A stretch of 64,000 bases of DNA from Leptolyngbya sp. KIOST-1 (GTDB lineage Bacteria > Cyanobacteriota > Cyanobacteriia > Phormidesmidales > Phormidesmidaceae), in NCBI RefSeq assembly GCF_000763385.1, contig NZ_JQFA01000002.1, positions 3,472,001 through 3,536,000 on the forward strand. The letters run 5' to 3'. Shown here piece by piece: positions 8,528 to 16,469 of this stretch. A program made the translations under genes and the position numbers. The notes beneath the pieces were generated by a model that searched no databases, was not told the origin of the DNA, and saw only the letters and a program-made list of their open reading frames with translations. Each line of letters starts with the position of its first letter. Position 1 is the stretch's first letter.

Positions 8528-9151
8528 ATGGTCACCCACAACTTGGTCAACCACAACTGGCTGGTCGAGGCAGACGGTAGCCATCGCCCCTTTGGCAATC
8601 CTGAAACCCTGGAGCCGGGGCGGTACTACCGCCTGTATCGGTTTTTGACAGAGCTAGAAGATATTCTGGAAATCTTCCACGACGATGTCAGCCGCCTGGA
8701 GGCGATCGCGCCCCTGGTGCGGAAGCTGCTGGTCAGCTCCTACTGGCTCCAGCTGGAGTACAGCGTTCCCGATCCAAGCGTGGGCTGGAGCGTCAACTAT
8801 CTCTTTCGCGAGCACGAATTTCCCCTCACGGTGCAAATGGTGTCGTGGCTGCCGGGGCAAACCTCCAGCATTCACAACCACGGCAGCTGGGGCATTGTGG
8901 CGCTGGTGGCCGGGCAGGAGCGCAACCGGCTCTGGCGTCGAGCCCCCCAGCCTGACCAGCCCGATCGCATCGAGCTGGTGGACGAAGTCATTCTCAACCC
9001 CGGCGACGTGGTGGCGCTGACCGCCGATGCTATCCACAGTATCGAAGCCCTGGGCCAGGAACCCACGGTGTCATTTAACCTCTACGGCGTGACCCGGTTT
9101 GACCAGCGCTACGAGTTTGACCCCGCCACCCACACCGCCAAGCCCTTTTAG
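8528..9151 (+). CDS. Cysteine dioxygenase-like cupin protein
   Basis: A 207-residue cupin of the cysteine dioxygenase type. The metal-binding motif appears as SSIHNHGSWG (about 117-126), with a matching third His in DAIHSIEALG (about 179). The motif suggests an iron-dependent thiol dioxygenase or related enzyme; the real substrate is not evident. The ATG follows the upstream stop by two bases, which indicates translational coupling with the exported NTF2-like gene. Confidence 0.75.
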   Translation: MVTHNLVNHNWLVEADGSHRPFGNPETLEPGRYYRLYRFLTELEDILEIFHDDVSRLEAIAPLVRKLLVSSYWLQLEYSVPDPSVGWSVNYLFREHEFPLTVQMVSWLPGQTSSIHNHGSWGIVALVAGQERNRLWRRAPQPDQPDRIELVDEVILNPGDVVALTADAIHSIEALGQEPTVSFNLYGVTRFDQRYEFDPATHTAKPF

Positions 9152-9347
9152 CCAGAGCATTTTGCATTTTTTATCTGGCATTTTGCGCTTTGCCCTGCGC
9201 GCGCCCGCAAAAGCAAGCGTCTGCTCACGGCGCCAGGTTTTAGCGCCAGATTACAATGCTTAACACTGCGGGGGGTCCTCTAACCTTTACCCTAATTGAG
9301 GGTTTCGCCCTGGGGGCGTTAACCCTGTGCTGCTAGTCAGACCTGCC

Positions 9348-10433
9348 ATGCAAATTGATTTTCACCACGGAGTCACTTATGTCTGTGCCCGTCTGGCTGG
9401 GTTTGACCATGGCGAAGCCAGCATTGTGGCCCACAGCGCCCAGTATGTGGACGACTCAACCCAGGCCGGGCTCATTCGCTTTGACAACGGGGCCATGTTT
9501 GATCGCATCAGCTCGGCCCACAAAATGCTCGACTACCGCAACTTCAAAGAGCTGGCCAACTGCAAGGTGTGGATTCCGTTTCATTTTTTGCCCGGTAATG
9601 GCGGTCTGCCGGCGGGGCAAGACCCACCGGGCAGCTTCATCGAAAAGCTCATCTGCCGTCCCAATAGCCCGGTGGCCCAGGCCATGGTGCGCGAGTGCAT
9701 TGAGCAGCGCTACCGCAGCTACGGCCTGCACCGCCTAGGCATCACCCTGCACGTGTTTGCCGATACCTGGGCCCACCAGGGCTTTGCCGGGGTCAGCCAC
9801 GAGATCAACAGTGCCCGCGACCTGGTGGATGGCAACAACCAACCCGACCAGAGTCTGATGAACCGCTTGAAGGGCTTTTTCATTGGTGGAGCGCTGCCGC
9901 TGGGTCACGGCACCGTGCTGAGCAATCCGGACAGGCCCTACCTGCGCTGGGGCTACACCAACGGTCGGGGTGAAAAAATTTACCGCGACAACCCCAAGGA
10001 CTATCTCGAAGCCGCCGACGAAATGTGCCGAGCCATGCAGCGCTATCGGGCGGGCGACCCCAATGCCGCTGTGTCCGGGTTGCCCGAGGCCGACCGGGCG
10101 AAAATTGCGGCGCTGCTGGAAACCACCTATGGCGAAGGTGACAGCCGCCACCGGCAGTGGATAGCCCACATTGCCAGGGGCAGCTTTAGCTTTGGTGCCG
10201 CCGAGATCGGCTACATTGCCCGCGGCGTCGGGTCCTGGAAGCAGCAGGCGCTGGGAGCGATGGGAGAGAGCGATGGTCAACGACCGGCCTTAGGCCAACG
10301 CAAGGAATCGCGCCTGGCCTACTCGCCCAAGTTTTTAACCAGCAACTGGAAGCTGTTTCACGATGCGCTGCGGGCCCACCACTTTTACATCATTCATGAC
10401 CTGCTGCCGCAGTATGGCATTTGCGTGGCGTAG
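9348..10433 (+). CDS. DUF6765 family protein
   Basis: A 361-residue protein starting MQIDFHHGVTYVCARLAGFD, with SAQYVDDSTQAG, SSAHKMLDYRNF and VWIPFHFLPGN. These match, from memory, DUF6765. The HVFADTWAHQGFAG segment (about 140-153) has spaced His/Asp residues like those of zinc-dependent phospholipase C-type helical domains, so a metal site is plausible (inference). The start at 9348 is preferred over an upstream TTG/CTG-type start because conservation begins there. No signal peptide. It stands alone, and its stop is followed by a G-rich tandem repeat. Confidence 0.7.
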   Translation: MQIDFHHGVTYVCARLAGFDHGEASIVAHSAQYVDDSTQAGLIRFDNGAMFDRISSAHKMLDYRNFKELANCKVWIPFHFLPGNGGLPAGQDPPGSFIEKLICRPNSPVAQAMVRECIEQRYRSYGLHRLGITLHVFADTWAHQGFAGVSHEINSARDLVDGNNQPDQSLMNRLKGFFIGGALPLGHGTVLSNPDRPYLRWGYTNGRGEKIYRDNPKDYLEAADEMCRAMQRYRAGDPNAAVSGLPEADRAKIAALLETTYGEGDSRHRQWIAHIARGSFSFGAAEIGYIARGVGSWKQQALGAMGESDGQRPALGQRKESRLAYSPKFLTSNWKLFHDALRAHHFYIIHDLLPQYGICVA

Positions 10434-10440
10434 GGAGTGG

Positions 10441-10472
10441 GAGTGGGGGGTAGGTGGGTGGATGGGTGGGGG
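10441..10472. repeat. G-rich tandem repeat after DUF6765 stop
   Basis: GGGGGGTAGGTGGGTGGATG-type units lie 8 bp after the TAG of the DUF6765 gene, with the G-rich strand in sense. The gap 10434-10954 otherwise holds two MITE-like repeats and no credible gene. Confidence 0.8.
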
Positions 10473-10590
10473 GTGCGGAAGGTAATAACAGGCTGGTCCG
10501 GGTTGTCAGAAATAGGGCAACCATTGCTGAGGGTTTCAGGGGCTGGGTTTCAGGTTTCAGGAACAGTTGGCTGACCTGTGCCGCAGGGTG

Positions 10591-10720
10591 CTAGGGGCTG
10601 TCATCAATTAGCTGCCAAACGCCCAAAAATTAAGGGTTACAGCCCCTAACCTGTCGTGTGGGTCGGGCGTGGCAAAGCTTGATATACCGAGCTTTTGCCC
10701 ACAATTGATGACACGCCCTG
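10591..10720 (+). repeat. MITE-like dispersed repeat, full copy
   Basis: The left end is TAGGGGCTGTCATCAATTA and the right end is AATTGATGACACGCCCT, so the termini are near-perfect inverted repeats. An internal sub-palindrome (CTAGGGGCTGT with ACAGCCCCTAA) makes the left half. It has no open reading frame, so it is non-autonomous. Confidence 0.85.
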
Positions 10721-10786
10721 GGGGAAGATTGGGACAGCCTTTAGTTTTCCTGCAAAAAGGTGCCTAAGATTAGGGGGCGGGCTATG

Positions 10787-10902
10787 CTAAGGGCTGTCAT
10801 CAATAGGCCTCTGCTGCCCCTAATCGACGGTTGCAGCCCCTGGCCTGCGGCCAGGCACCGCTGATGGGAATAGGGTTTTAGCCAGAATTGATGACACGCC
10901 CT
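10787..10902 (+). repeat. MITE-like dispersed repeat, second full copy
   Basis: Same termini as the copy at 10591 (TAAGGGCTGTCATCAATA and AATTGATGACACGCCCT), with a diverged interior. It lies in direct orientation 67 bp after the first copy. Confidence 0.85.
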
Positions 10903-10954
10903 CAGCCTTGGTTCACGCTGCCTGTTTGTAACGGTCTACCTGTAAGAGATTCCT

Positions 10955-12034
10955 GTGGTTTCCCCTGTCATTTCCCGTCCCGCTCTAGATGTCTCGCCGC
11001 CGCTCCCCTCACGCCCTAAACCGGCACCCCTGCGGCCAGGATGGCGGCAATCGCTACCGCTCAAGCATCCGCGGGTGTGGGGCCTGGGCCTGGGCAGCTT
11101 AGCTCTGGGCCTGGTCAACGGGGCTTTGGTGATCTCCGCTGGCATTGGTCTGGTGGCCTATCAGCAGATCTTGCAGCTATCGCCGCGCCAGCGCAAAGGG
11201 CTGATGCAGCGCTTGCAGAAGGGGTTGCCGCTGCCCAAATCCCCCCAGCAGCAGGCATTGATATTGGCCGGGGTGGCGGGGGTGAGTACCTACACCTTTA
11301 CGGCCCTGTGGCACAGCACCCACTCGCTGCTGATGGCGCTACTGCTCACCGGGCAGGGGGCGCTGGCGCTGTTTGCGGTGGGGGCGCTGCTGCGGTCCTC
11401 CCGCGCGGCAGACCCCAGCGATGACCTGTGGAATGCCGCCCCCGTGGCTCAGGTGGAGCACAATCTGAGCTTGCTCAGCCACCCCGACCCGCTGAAGCGC
11501 CTGGTGGCGGTGCGGCGGCTGGTGCGCTTGGCCCACACCGATGAAGAGTATCTGGTGGGGATGTCGGTGCGATCGCACCTGATTGACTGCTTTCAACTGC
11601 GGCTGAACCAGGAAAGCGATGCGACCGTGCGATCGGCCCTTGAAGACGGACAAAGGCTGCTGCGCCAGGATAACCGGCTACCGCCCAGCTCGGTCACCCC
11701 ATTTTCAGCTGTGGTTACCGCAGACCCAGCTCTCCAGGTTACTGAGTTGAGCCAGCCATCGTTGGAGACTCCATCCCTATCCACAGCGGCACCGTCCCCG
11801 TCCCTAAAGGCACCGTCCCTAGAGGCACCGTCCCTAGAGGCACCGTCCCTAGAGGCACCGTCCCTAGAGGCACCGTCCCCAGGGGTTGTCGTGCCAAAGG
11901 ACGCTGAACCTGTGGCCATGGCGCAAGGCACGGTAGAGTCAGTGGCATCTACAACGACATCACCTGAAGGCTCTGCTCCCACTCTCAAAGGGCGGCGGGG
12001 CACAGTTGAGTACGTCGAATATTTAGACATTTAA
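10955..12034 (+). CDS. Membrane protein with possible armadillo-type region and a C-terminal APSLE repeat tail
   Basis: A 359-residue protein with a GTG start. After a proline-rich N-terminus there are two to four hydrophobic segments (VWGLGLGSLALGLVNGALVI, LILAGVAGVSTYTFTAL, LLMALLLTGQGALALFAVGA). A helical region follows at about 165-235 (LLSHPDPLKRLVAVRRLVRLAHT), like cyanobacterial proteins named 'armadillo-type fold-containing' (from memory). The C-terminal 110 residues are low-complexity Ser/Pro/Ala and contain five APSLE units encoded by perfect 15-bp DNA repeats. It ends KGRRGTVEYVEYLDI, a conserved-looking tail. Function unknown. Confidence 0.65.
   Translation: MVSPVISRPALDVSPPLPSRPKPAPLRPGWRQSLPLKHPRVWGLGLGSLALGLVNGALVISAGIGLVAYQQILQLSPRQRKGLMQRLQKGLPLPKSPQQQALILAGVAGVSTYTFTALWHSTHSLLMALLLTGQGALALFAVGALLRSSRAADPSDDLWNAAPVAQVEHNLSLLSHPDPLKRLVAVRRLVRLAHTDEEYLVGMSVRSHLIDCFQLRLNQESDATVRSALEDGQRLLRQDNRLPPSSVTPFSAVVTADPALQVTELSQPSLETPSLSTAAPSPSLKAPSLEAPSLEAPSLEAPSLEAPSPGVVVPKDAEPVAMAQGTVESVASTTTSPEGSAPTLKGRRGTVEYVEYLDI
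11809..11883 (+). repeat. Five 15-bp tandem repeats encoding APSLE
   Basis: Four units of GGCACCGTCCCTAGA and one diverged last unit, in frame within the gene at 10955. One imperfect unit lies just upstream. The near-identity suggests recent expansion, and copy number may vary between strains (inference). Confidence 0.9.
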
Positions 12035-12055
12035 TTACCCTAGAAAATCTGAGCT

Positions 12056-12778
12056 ATGGATCGCTTCACCGTTGAGGTTATTTCCCAGACCCCAAACCCT
12101 CAGCAGACCATGTACGCCGCCATGCACCAGGACTATGCCGAGGGCTTTGTGGCGCACGATCGCAACACCTGGCCCAGCGAGGAGCGCTGCGGCGAAATTT
12201 TGGTCACCAGCCTGCTGAAGGGCGGGCGCGGCCACTACGGCCCCCTGGAGCACCCGCAGATTGTATTTAACGTGGGCTGGTTTCCCCACAGCACTATGCA
12301 GCAGATCCGAACTCACAGAGTCGGCGTCAGTTTCGATGTTCAGTCTTTCCGTTATACAGGCCAGCGCATTCTGGACGTGGTGGAGGGCAAGCGGGAGGTG
12401 GAAGAGGTGTTTTACCTGCGGCCCCTGGGCTACTACAGCGATCGCCAGGGCAAGAAGTACGAGTACACCGCCGAGGCCCGCCAGCAGGATCTCGACTGGT
12501 GCCGGTCGGCCAGCCGCCGCTACAAAGAGCGCATCGACCAGGGTTTTGCCGAGGAGCACGCCCGGGGGTTGATTCCCTTTGACATTCGCCAGCACTGGGT
12601 GATGTCGGCCAATGTGCGATCGGTGATGCACCTGCTGGATCTGCGCTGGAAGGCCGATGCCCAGCTGGAGGCCCAAAAAATGTGTGAAGAAATCTGGCCC
12701 CACTTTGCCGCCTGGGTTCCAGCGATCGCCGCCTGGTACGAAGAAAACCGGCTCAAAAAAGCGCGGCTGGCACCCTAA
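12056..12778 (+). CDS. thyX: FAD-dependent thymidylate synthase ThyX
   Basis: A 240-residue protein that would make dTMP from dUMP with FAD, methylenetetrahydrofolate and NADPH (family knowledge). The ThyX motif region appears as QQIRTHRVGVSFDVQSFRYT (about 82-101). Other family segments are LLKGGRGHYGPLEHPQ, GLIPFDIRQHWVMSANVRSVMHLLDLR and an AQLEAQKMCEEIWPHF C-terminus. Its ATG lies 22 bases after the preceding stop. A nested palindrome follows the stop and may terminate transcription, and the truncated IS630 copy begins about 100 bp downstream. Confidence 0.93.
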   Translation: MDRFTVEVISQTPNPQQTMYAAMHQDYAEGFVAHDRNTWPSEERCGEILVTSLLKGGRGHYGPLEHPQIVFNVGWFPHSTMQQIRTHRVGVSFDVQSFRYTGQRILDVVEGKREVEEVFYLRPLGYYSDRQGKKYEYTAEARQQDLDWCRSASRRYKERIDQGFAEEHARGLIPFDIRQHWVMSANVRSVMHLLDLRWKADAQLEAQKMCEEIWPHFAAWVPAIAAWYEENRLKKARLAP

Positions 12779-12798
12779 TACCGAATCCTATTCGGCTA

Positions 12799-12860
12799 CC
12801 CCCGATTGATAGGGGCGTAGCATGCTACGCCCCTACGGGGTTGCTGGTCGTGAATCGGGG
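12799..12860. terminator. Nested palindrome downstream of thyX
   Basis: An inner perfect 22-bp palindrome, GGGGCGTAGC with GCTACGCCCC (12812-12833), is enclosed by CCCCGATT (about 12800-12807) and AATCGGGG (12853-12860). It has no clear T-run, so it may be a repeat hairpin rather than a classical terminator. Confidence 0.5.
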
Positions 12861-12881
12861 TTTTGTGACACGGATTTGATA

Positions 12882-12999
12882 TATAGCTATAGCCAGCCTG
12901 ATTAGGACATAATTTAGAGGTAACGCCATCTCCCCCTGCATGCCATGGCCAAACCCTACAGCCTCGATTTGCGACAAAAGGTCATCAACGCCATCGAAC
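12882..12999 (+). mobile_element. Truncated IS630-type element, left end only
   Basis: 118 bp identical or nearly so to the left end of the complete element at 13288, starting with the terminal repeat TATAGCTATAGCCA and ending inside the first 14 codons of orfA (MAKPYSLDLRQKV...). It breaks off at 12999 into unrelated sequence. Confidence 0.9.
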
Positions 13000-13287
13000 G
13001 GGACCAACGCGATCGCGCAACGGTCCAGCCCACTGGGGATTAAAACAGATTTCTGGACGCAGACACAGTGGCCCCTTGGCAATGCGCTGTGCCCCAGGAC
13101 GGGTGGCAGCTTTTGTTTGGCCGTCTAAGCGCGGTATACACCCCTACTTTCCGCAGGATTTACTTAGAATTTGTTGCAAAACCTCACGATGTTCCGGACG
13201 AACTGGCAGCCGATCAGAACCGAGGTTCAGCCCTGGGACGCGATCGTCTGTCTGTTGGCCGCTGGTGTCCCAGGGGCTGTTATCAAT
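13000..13287. other. Gap between the two IS630 left ends; possible gene remnant
   Basis: 288 bp with no intact gene. On the minus strand, 13144-13240 encodes a C-terminal-looking stretch (LPVRPEHREVLQQILSKSCGK, then stop) which may be the tail of a disrupted gene; the evidence is weak. The last 16-18 bases (13272-13289, AGGGGCTGTTATCAATTA) match the left end of the MITE-like repeat, interrupted here by the IS630 element. Confidence 0.4.
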
Positions 13288-14248
13288 TATAGCTATAGCC
13301 AGCCTGATTAGGACATAATTTAGAGGTAACGCCATCTCCCCCTGCATGCCATGGCCAAACCCTACAGCCTCGATTTGCGACAAAAGGTCATCAACGCCAT
13401 CGAACTGGATGGGATGAAGAAGAGCGAAGCCAGTGTTGTTTTTGGGATCAGTCGCAACACCATCGACTTGTGGCTCAAGCGTAAAGCCGCCACTGGCAGC
13501 CTAGCGCCTCAGGTCACCTCAAGGGCCCGCCGCCAAGGGCGAATTACCGATTGGGACGGGTTTCGCGCTTTTGCCGAGCAGCATCGTCATAAGACCCAGA
13601 CGGAGATGGCGGAGTGTTGGCCCGGCCCGATGAGTCAACGCACCATCTCACGGGCCTTAGGCGCCATCGGCTGGACTCGAAAAAAAAGACCTACGGCTAC
13701 CGTCAGCGAGACGAGCACAAGCGACAGGCGTTCATAGCCAAAGTTCCTGAGTCTAGGGCTCGGCATCTGGTCTACGTGGATGAGTCGGGAATGGATGAGC
13801 GTGATGCCTACGGATACGGCTATGCCCCAGCAGGAGCGCGGTGCTATGACCTTAAATCCGGGCAACGCGGTAGGCGCGTCAACATGATCGCCGGGTATCG
13901 GGGGCATCAACTCATCGCGCCGTTTACCGTCGAAGGGGCGTGTAACCGCACCGTCTTTGAAACCTGGTTGGAGACCTGCTTGATTCCAGAGTTGTGTCCT
14001 GGAGACTGGGTGGTGCTGGATAATGCCACCTTTCATCATGGCGGGCGCATTGCCGAATTGATTGAATCGGCAGGCTGTGAGGTGGTTTATCTCCCACCGT
14101 ACTCCCCTGACCTAAATCGCATTGAAAAGTGCTGGGGGTGGTTGAAAAGCCGGATCCGAAAAGCCCTCCCCCACGACGATGGCCTGCGGGCCGCTATTGA
14201 GGCTGTCCTCAAGCAAGCGGTGTCCTAACCTAAGTGGCTATAGCTATA
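13288..14248 (+). mobile_element. Complete IS630-type insertion sequence (about 961 bp)
   Basis: The left end is TATAGCTATAGCCA (13288-13301), the right end TGGCTATAGCTATA (14235-14248): a perfect 14-bp inverted terminal repeat. A second matching block follows (TTAGGACA inside the left end, TGTCCTAA inside the right). TA at both ends fits the TA target duplication known for IS630/Tc1/mariner elements. It carries one transposase split over two frames. The left flank is the first 16-18 bp of a MITE-like repeat. Confidence 0.92.
13351..14228 (+). CDS. IS630-family transposase, two frames joined by a -1 frameshift
   Basis: orfA (13351-13737) encodes an N-terminal helix-turn-helix region (MAKPYSLDLRQKVINAIE, FGISRNTIDLWLKR). 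orfB (frame open 13614-14228) encodes the DDE catalytic part: HLVYVDESGMDE (first Asp), VVLDNATFHHGG (second Asp) and PYSPDLNRIEKCWG (Glu). The frames join at an A8 run (13680-13687), a classic slippery site. A -1 shift there gives a 292-residue protein, the usual size for the family. The stop TAA lies inside the right terminal repeat. All catalytic residues are present, so the element may be active. The frameshift could also be a homopolymer error, but programmed shifting is common in this family. Confidence 0.88.
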
Positions 14249-14257
14249 AAACCTCAG

Positions 14258-14292
14258 AAAGGGGAGACAGTGCTGTCTCCCCTTTCTTGTTT
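14258..14292. terminator. Terminator-like hairpin after the IS630 element
   Basis: AAAGGGGAGACA (14258-14269), loop GTGC, TGTCTCCCCTTT (14274-14285), then CTTGTTTG. A perfect 12-bp stem, duplicated exactly at 14716-14750. Confidence 0.75.
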
Positions 14293-14303
14293 GCCAAATT
14301 TTA

Positions 14304-14338
14304 CCCCTTGGAACGGGTTGTCTCGACCCACAATTACG
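14304..14338 (+). repeat. 35-bp copy of an internal segment of the gene at 25614-29333
   Basis: Identical over 35 bp to 28904-28938 (beginning CCCCTTGGAACGGG, ending CACAATTACG), which lies inside the coding region of the solute-binding/WD40 protein. Both flanks differ, so the copy is exactly bounded. Confidence 0.95.
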
Positions 14339-14585
14339 TAGAGATCCTGTGGTTTCAATCCTAGCGTTTCCTCTAGCCCTGCTTAGGATTCAAGATTCGA
14401 TACGATAACGTGGGATAGTCTTCGGCTGCCTACAGGGATTGAAGAAGTTGGGCCAAAGCAAATGTTACGCTATAGGCTGAATTTGCCCAACTGACCGTAT
14501 TCCCTCTGCGCCCCTATGTTAGAACCTTCGCTGCTGCGCGCCCTTGTGTGGACCGACTACCGCCTTGCCGTCCTGTTTACGGTAT
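14339..14585 (+). repeat. 247-bp copy of the promoter and first 23 codons of the DUF3177 gene
   Basis: Identical to 21726-21972. The copy includes about 177 bp upstream of the DUF3177 start and its ATG (here 14516). Translation from that ATG runs MLEPSLLRALVWTDYRLAVL and three more codons, then meets TAG exactly at the junction (14585-14587). If the promoter lies in the copied segment, a 23-residue peptide could be expressed (inference). Confidence 0.95.
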
Positions 14586-14761
14586 AGTGCTGGGGGTGGT
14601 TGAAAAGCCGGATCCGAAAAGCCCTCCCCCACGACGATGGCCTGCGGGCCGCTATTGAGGCTGTCCTCAAGCAAGCGGTGTCCTAACCTAAGTGGCTATA
14701 GCTATAAAACCTCAGAAAGGGGAGACAGTGCTGTCTCCCCTTTCTTGTTTGCCAAATTTTA
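14586..14761 (+). repeat. 176-bp direct duplication of the IS630 right end and its flank
   Basis: Identical to 14128-14303: the last 33 codons of the transposase, the right terminal repeat (ending at 14706 here) and 55 bp of flank that includes the hairpin. It is the third partial or complete IS630 piece within 1.9 kb. Confidence 0.95.
14716..14750. terminator. Second copy of the terminator-like hairpin
   Basis: Same 12-bp stem as at 14258-14285. It lies about 100 bp beyond the stop codon of the minus-strand gene at 14853-16076 and may terminate that transcript, since the stem can work in both directions. Confidence 0.65.
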
Positions 14762-14852
14762 GAGGGTTTTGAACACTCCAGGCCCAGTGGGGGGCTGGGG
14801 TAGGGCTTAGGACCAGCATTGCCCCCAAGCCCTTTGCCCCAAACCCAGGCCG

Positions 14853-16076
14853 TTAGCGGTAGCGGAAGTTGCGGTAGACCAGGCGAGAGTTGAGCCCGCG
14901 CCCTCGCAGGAAGCTGACCACGGCACCGGCGTCATTGCGATCGGTGCACTCCGCCGCATTGATAAAGCGGCCCTGGGGGGCGTTCTCAAACTGAGGGTTG
15001 ATGACGCAGGTGAGGCCGCCTACACCTCGACCGCCGGTGGGCGTGAGCACCTGGCGCACCTGTTGGAGCTCAGCCTCGCCCCCAAACACGGCGGCGACGA
15101 AGGGAGCTAGAGCCCCACTGCTGACGGTGCCGCTGTCGCCAAAGCAGGCGGGGCGATCGGCCTGGGGAATGTTCGTCACCAGCGGTGCCGTTGTCACCCG
15201 TGGTTCTGACAGCAGCACCGCGCCGTTCGCCGCGATCGCCTCTAGCAGGGCCTGCCCATCACCGCTGACCCGAATAAAGTAGCGGGCCGCTGCCCCGGCA
15301 AACCCCTGTCCGCCAAAGTAAGTCACCCAGCACTCGTAGGGGGGGGTGCCAGGTATCTCGGCGGTTGCGGGCTGGCCGTTTACCACCTGCTGCCTCGAAA
15401 TTTTGTTGTAGACGTTCATCTTGGTCACCCCAGCATCGGTAAAGACGCGCACTGAGTAGTTTTGGGTGTCAAAACCAACCAGCGTACGGGCCAAAATATT
15501 GTCCTGGCCGGTCTGTCCGGCGGGGATGTTGAAGGCGACAATTCGGGTGCTGTTCTGGCTGATCAGCACTGAATCGCTGGCGGCATCAATAATTTCGAGT
15601 CTGGCCTGAAAGGCATTGCGATTGGCGCTGGCCCGATAGATAACATTGCGCCCATTGCGCGATCCGAAGCTGTCGTAGGCAATCCAGCCCTCCTGAACGG
15701 TGCCCCGGAAGATAACGGGGGCACCCAGCTGCTCAGACTGTCGCGTATCCCGGTTGTAGACATTCATGCTCAGAAACTGGGTGTCTCTGGGGTGCACGCT
15801 TATGGTGAATGTCGGTGTTTCAAAGTAGAGAGTGGCGTTGTTCGAGGTGTTGGGATCCTGGGCCAGCCAGTTATCCCACTCCGCCTCGGCCGCAGGGGCG
15901 GGAGCTAGATCTGTGGTCTGAAGGACCCCAGTTTGAAGGACCCCAGCTTGAAGCGCACTATGCCCCGGCACCGCCAGGCCAGTGACCAGAAAAACCGAGG
16001 CAATAAACAGCGAAAAGGTCTTGAGCAGCCGCTTTGACCAGCGGTTAAGGGGGATGTTGGGCCAGTCTGGTTGCAT
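14853..16076 (-). CDS. Secreted protein of unknown function with two related domains
   Basis: A 407-residue protein with an N-terminal signal sequence (about 18-40: LLKTFSLFIASVFLVTGLAV, then PGHSAL). The body has two similar segments: FETPTFTISVHPRDTQFLSM with NVYNRDTRQ near 85-115, and VGFDTQNYSVRVFTDAGVTK with MNVYNKISRQQ near 198-230. The C-terminal stretch (about 355-407) with VINPQFENAPQGRFINAAEC and VSFLRGRGLNSRLVYRNF looks like a small globular, possibly SPOR-like domain. The short repeat QAGVLQTGVLQT lies near the mature N-terminus. I do not recognise a named family. It is probably periplasmic or at the cell surface. Confidence 0.65.
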   Translation of the reverse strand: MQPDWPNIPLNRWSKRLLKTFSLFIASVFLVTGLAVPGHSALQAGVLQTGVLQTTDLAPAPAAEAEWDNWLAQDPNTSNNATLYFETPTFTISVHPRDTQFLSMNVYNRDTRQSEQLGAPVIFRGTVQEGWIAYDSFGSRNGRNVIYRASANRNAFQARLEIIDAASDSVLISQNSTRIVAFNIPAGQTGQDNILARTLVGFDTQNYSVRVFTDAGVTKMNVYNKISRQQVVNGQPATAEIPGTPPYECWVTYFGGQGFAGAAARYFIRVSGDGQALLEAIAANGAVLLSEPRVTTAPLVTNIPQADRPACFGDSGTVSSGALAPFVAAVFGGEAELQQVRQVLTPTGGRGVGGLTCVINPQFENAPQGRFINAAECTDRNDAGAVVSFLRGRGLNSRLVYRNFRYR

Positions 16077-16263
16077 GGAAAATTAGCTCCCTATACTCCT
16101 CATTTGAGAAACCCCCAGGCCGCCAGTACGGGGAATCTGTGGGCATAGAACCCCGGTTTCTCTACAAATACGGCTGTAATTTTAGCTAACTTTCCCTAAA
16201 GCGCTCTTTTTTTTAGTTAGTAGCTTGTTGTCGTTAACATCCCATTCAAGGGAAGGCGGAGCG

Positions 16264-16372
16264 CTAGGGCGTCGCCTTGTTTAGGCTTACAGGTCGCCCC
16301 AGGCCTGTTTTTGGGAACAGGCCTGGCCAGGCTTGAAATGCAGGGCTTCTGGCCAGAATTGATCACACGCCT
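16264..16372 (+). repeat. Degenerate MITE-like repeat
   Basis: Starts CTAGGGCGTCGCC and ends CCAGAATTGATCACACGCCTT, matching the right end of the family with one change (GATCACACGCC for GATGACACGCC). The interior carries its own hairpin, CAGGCCTGTTTTTGGGAACA with GGCCTG. The rest of the gap 16077-16469 shows no gene. Confidence 0.6.
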
Positions 16373-16469
16373 TGCCCCCCTGCCGGCGTTAGCGCTTTAA
16401 GCCTGAAACGCTTCCCCTCTGAGGATTTTGTATTTTGGAATTTTCTATTTTGAACCCTGCAAAGCGGTC

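Noticed and set aside
10955-10975. Similarity of the leader at 10946-10962 to the duplicated DUF3177 leader (GAGAT.CCTGTGGTTTC)
   Set aside because: The match is about 15 bp with a gap and does not extend, so it is probably chance.
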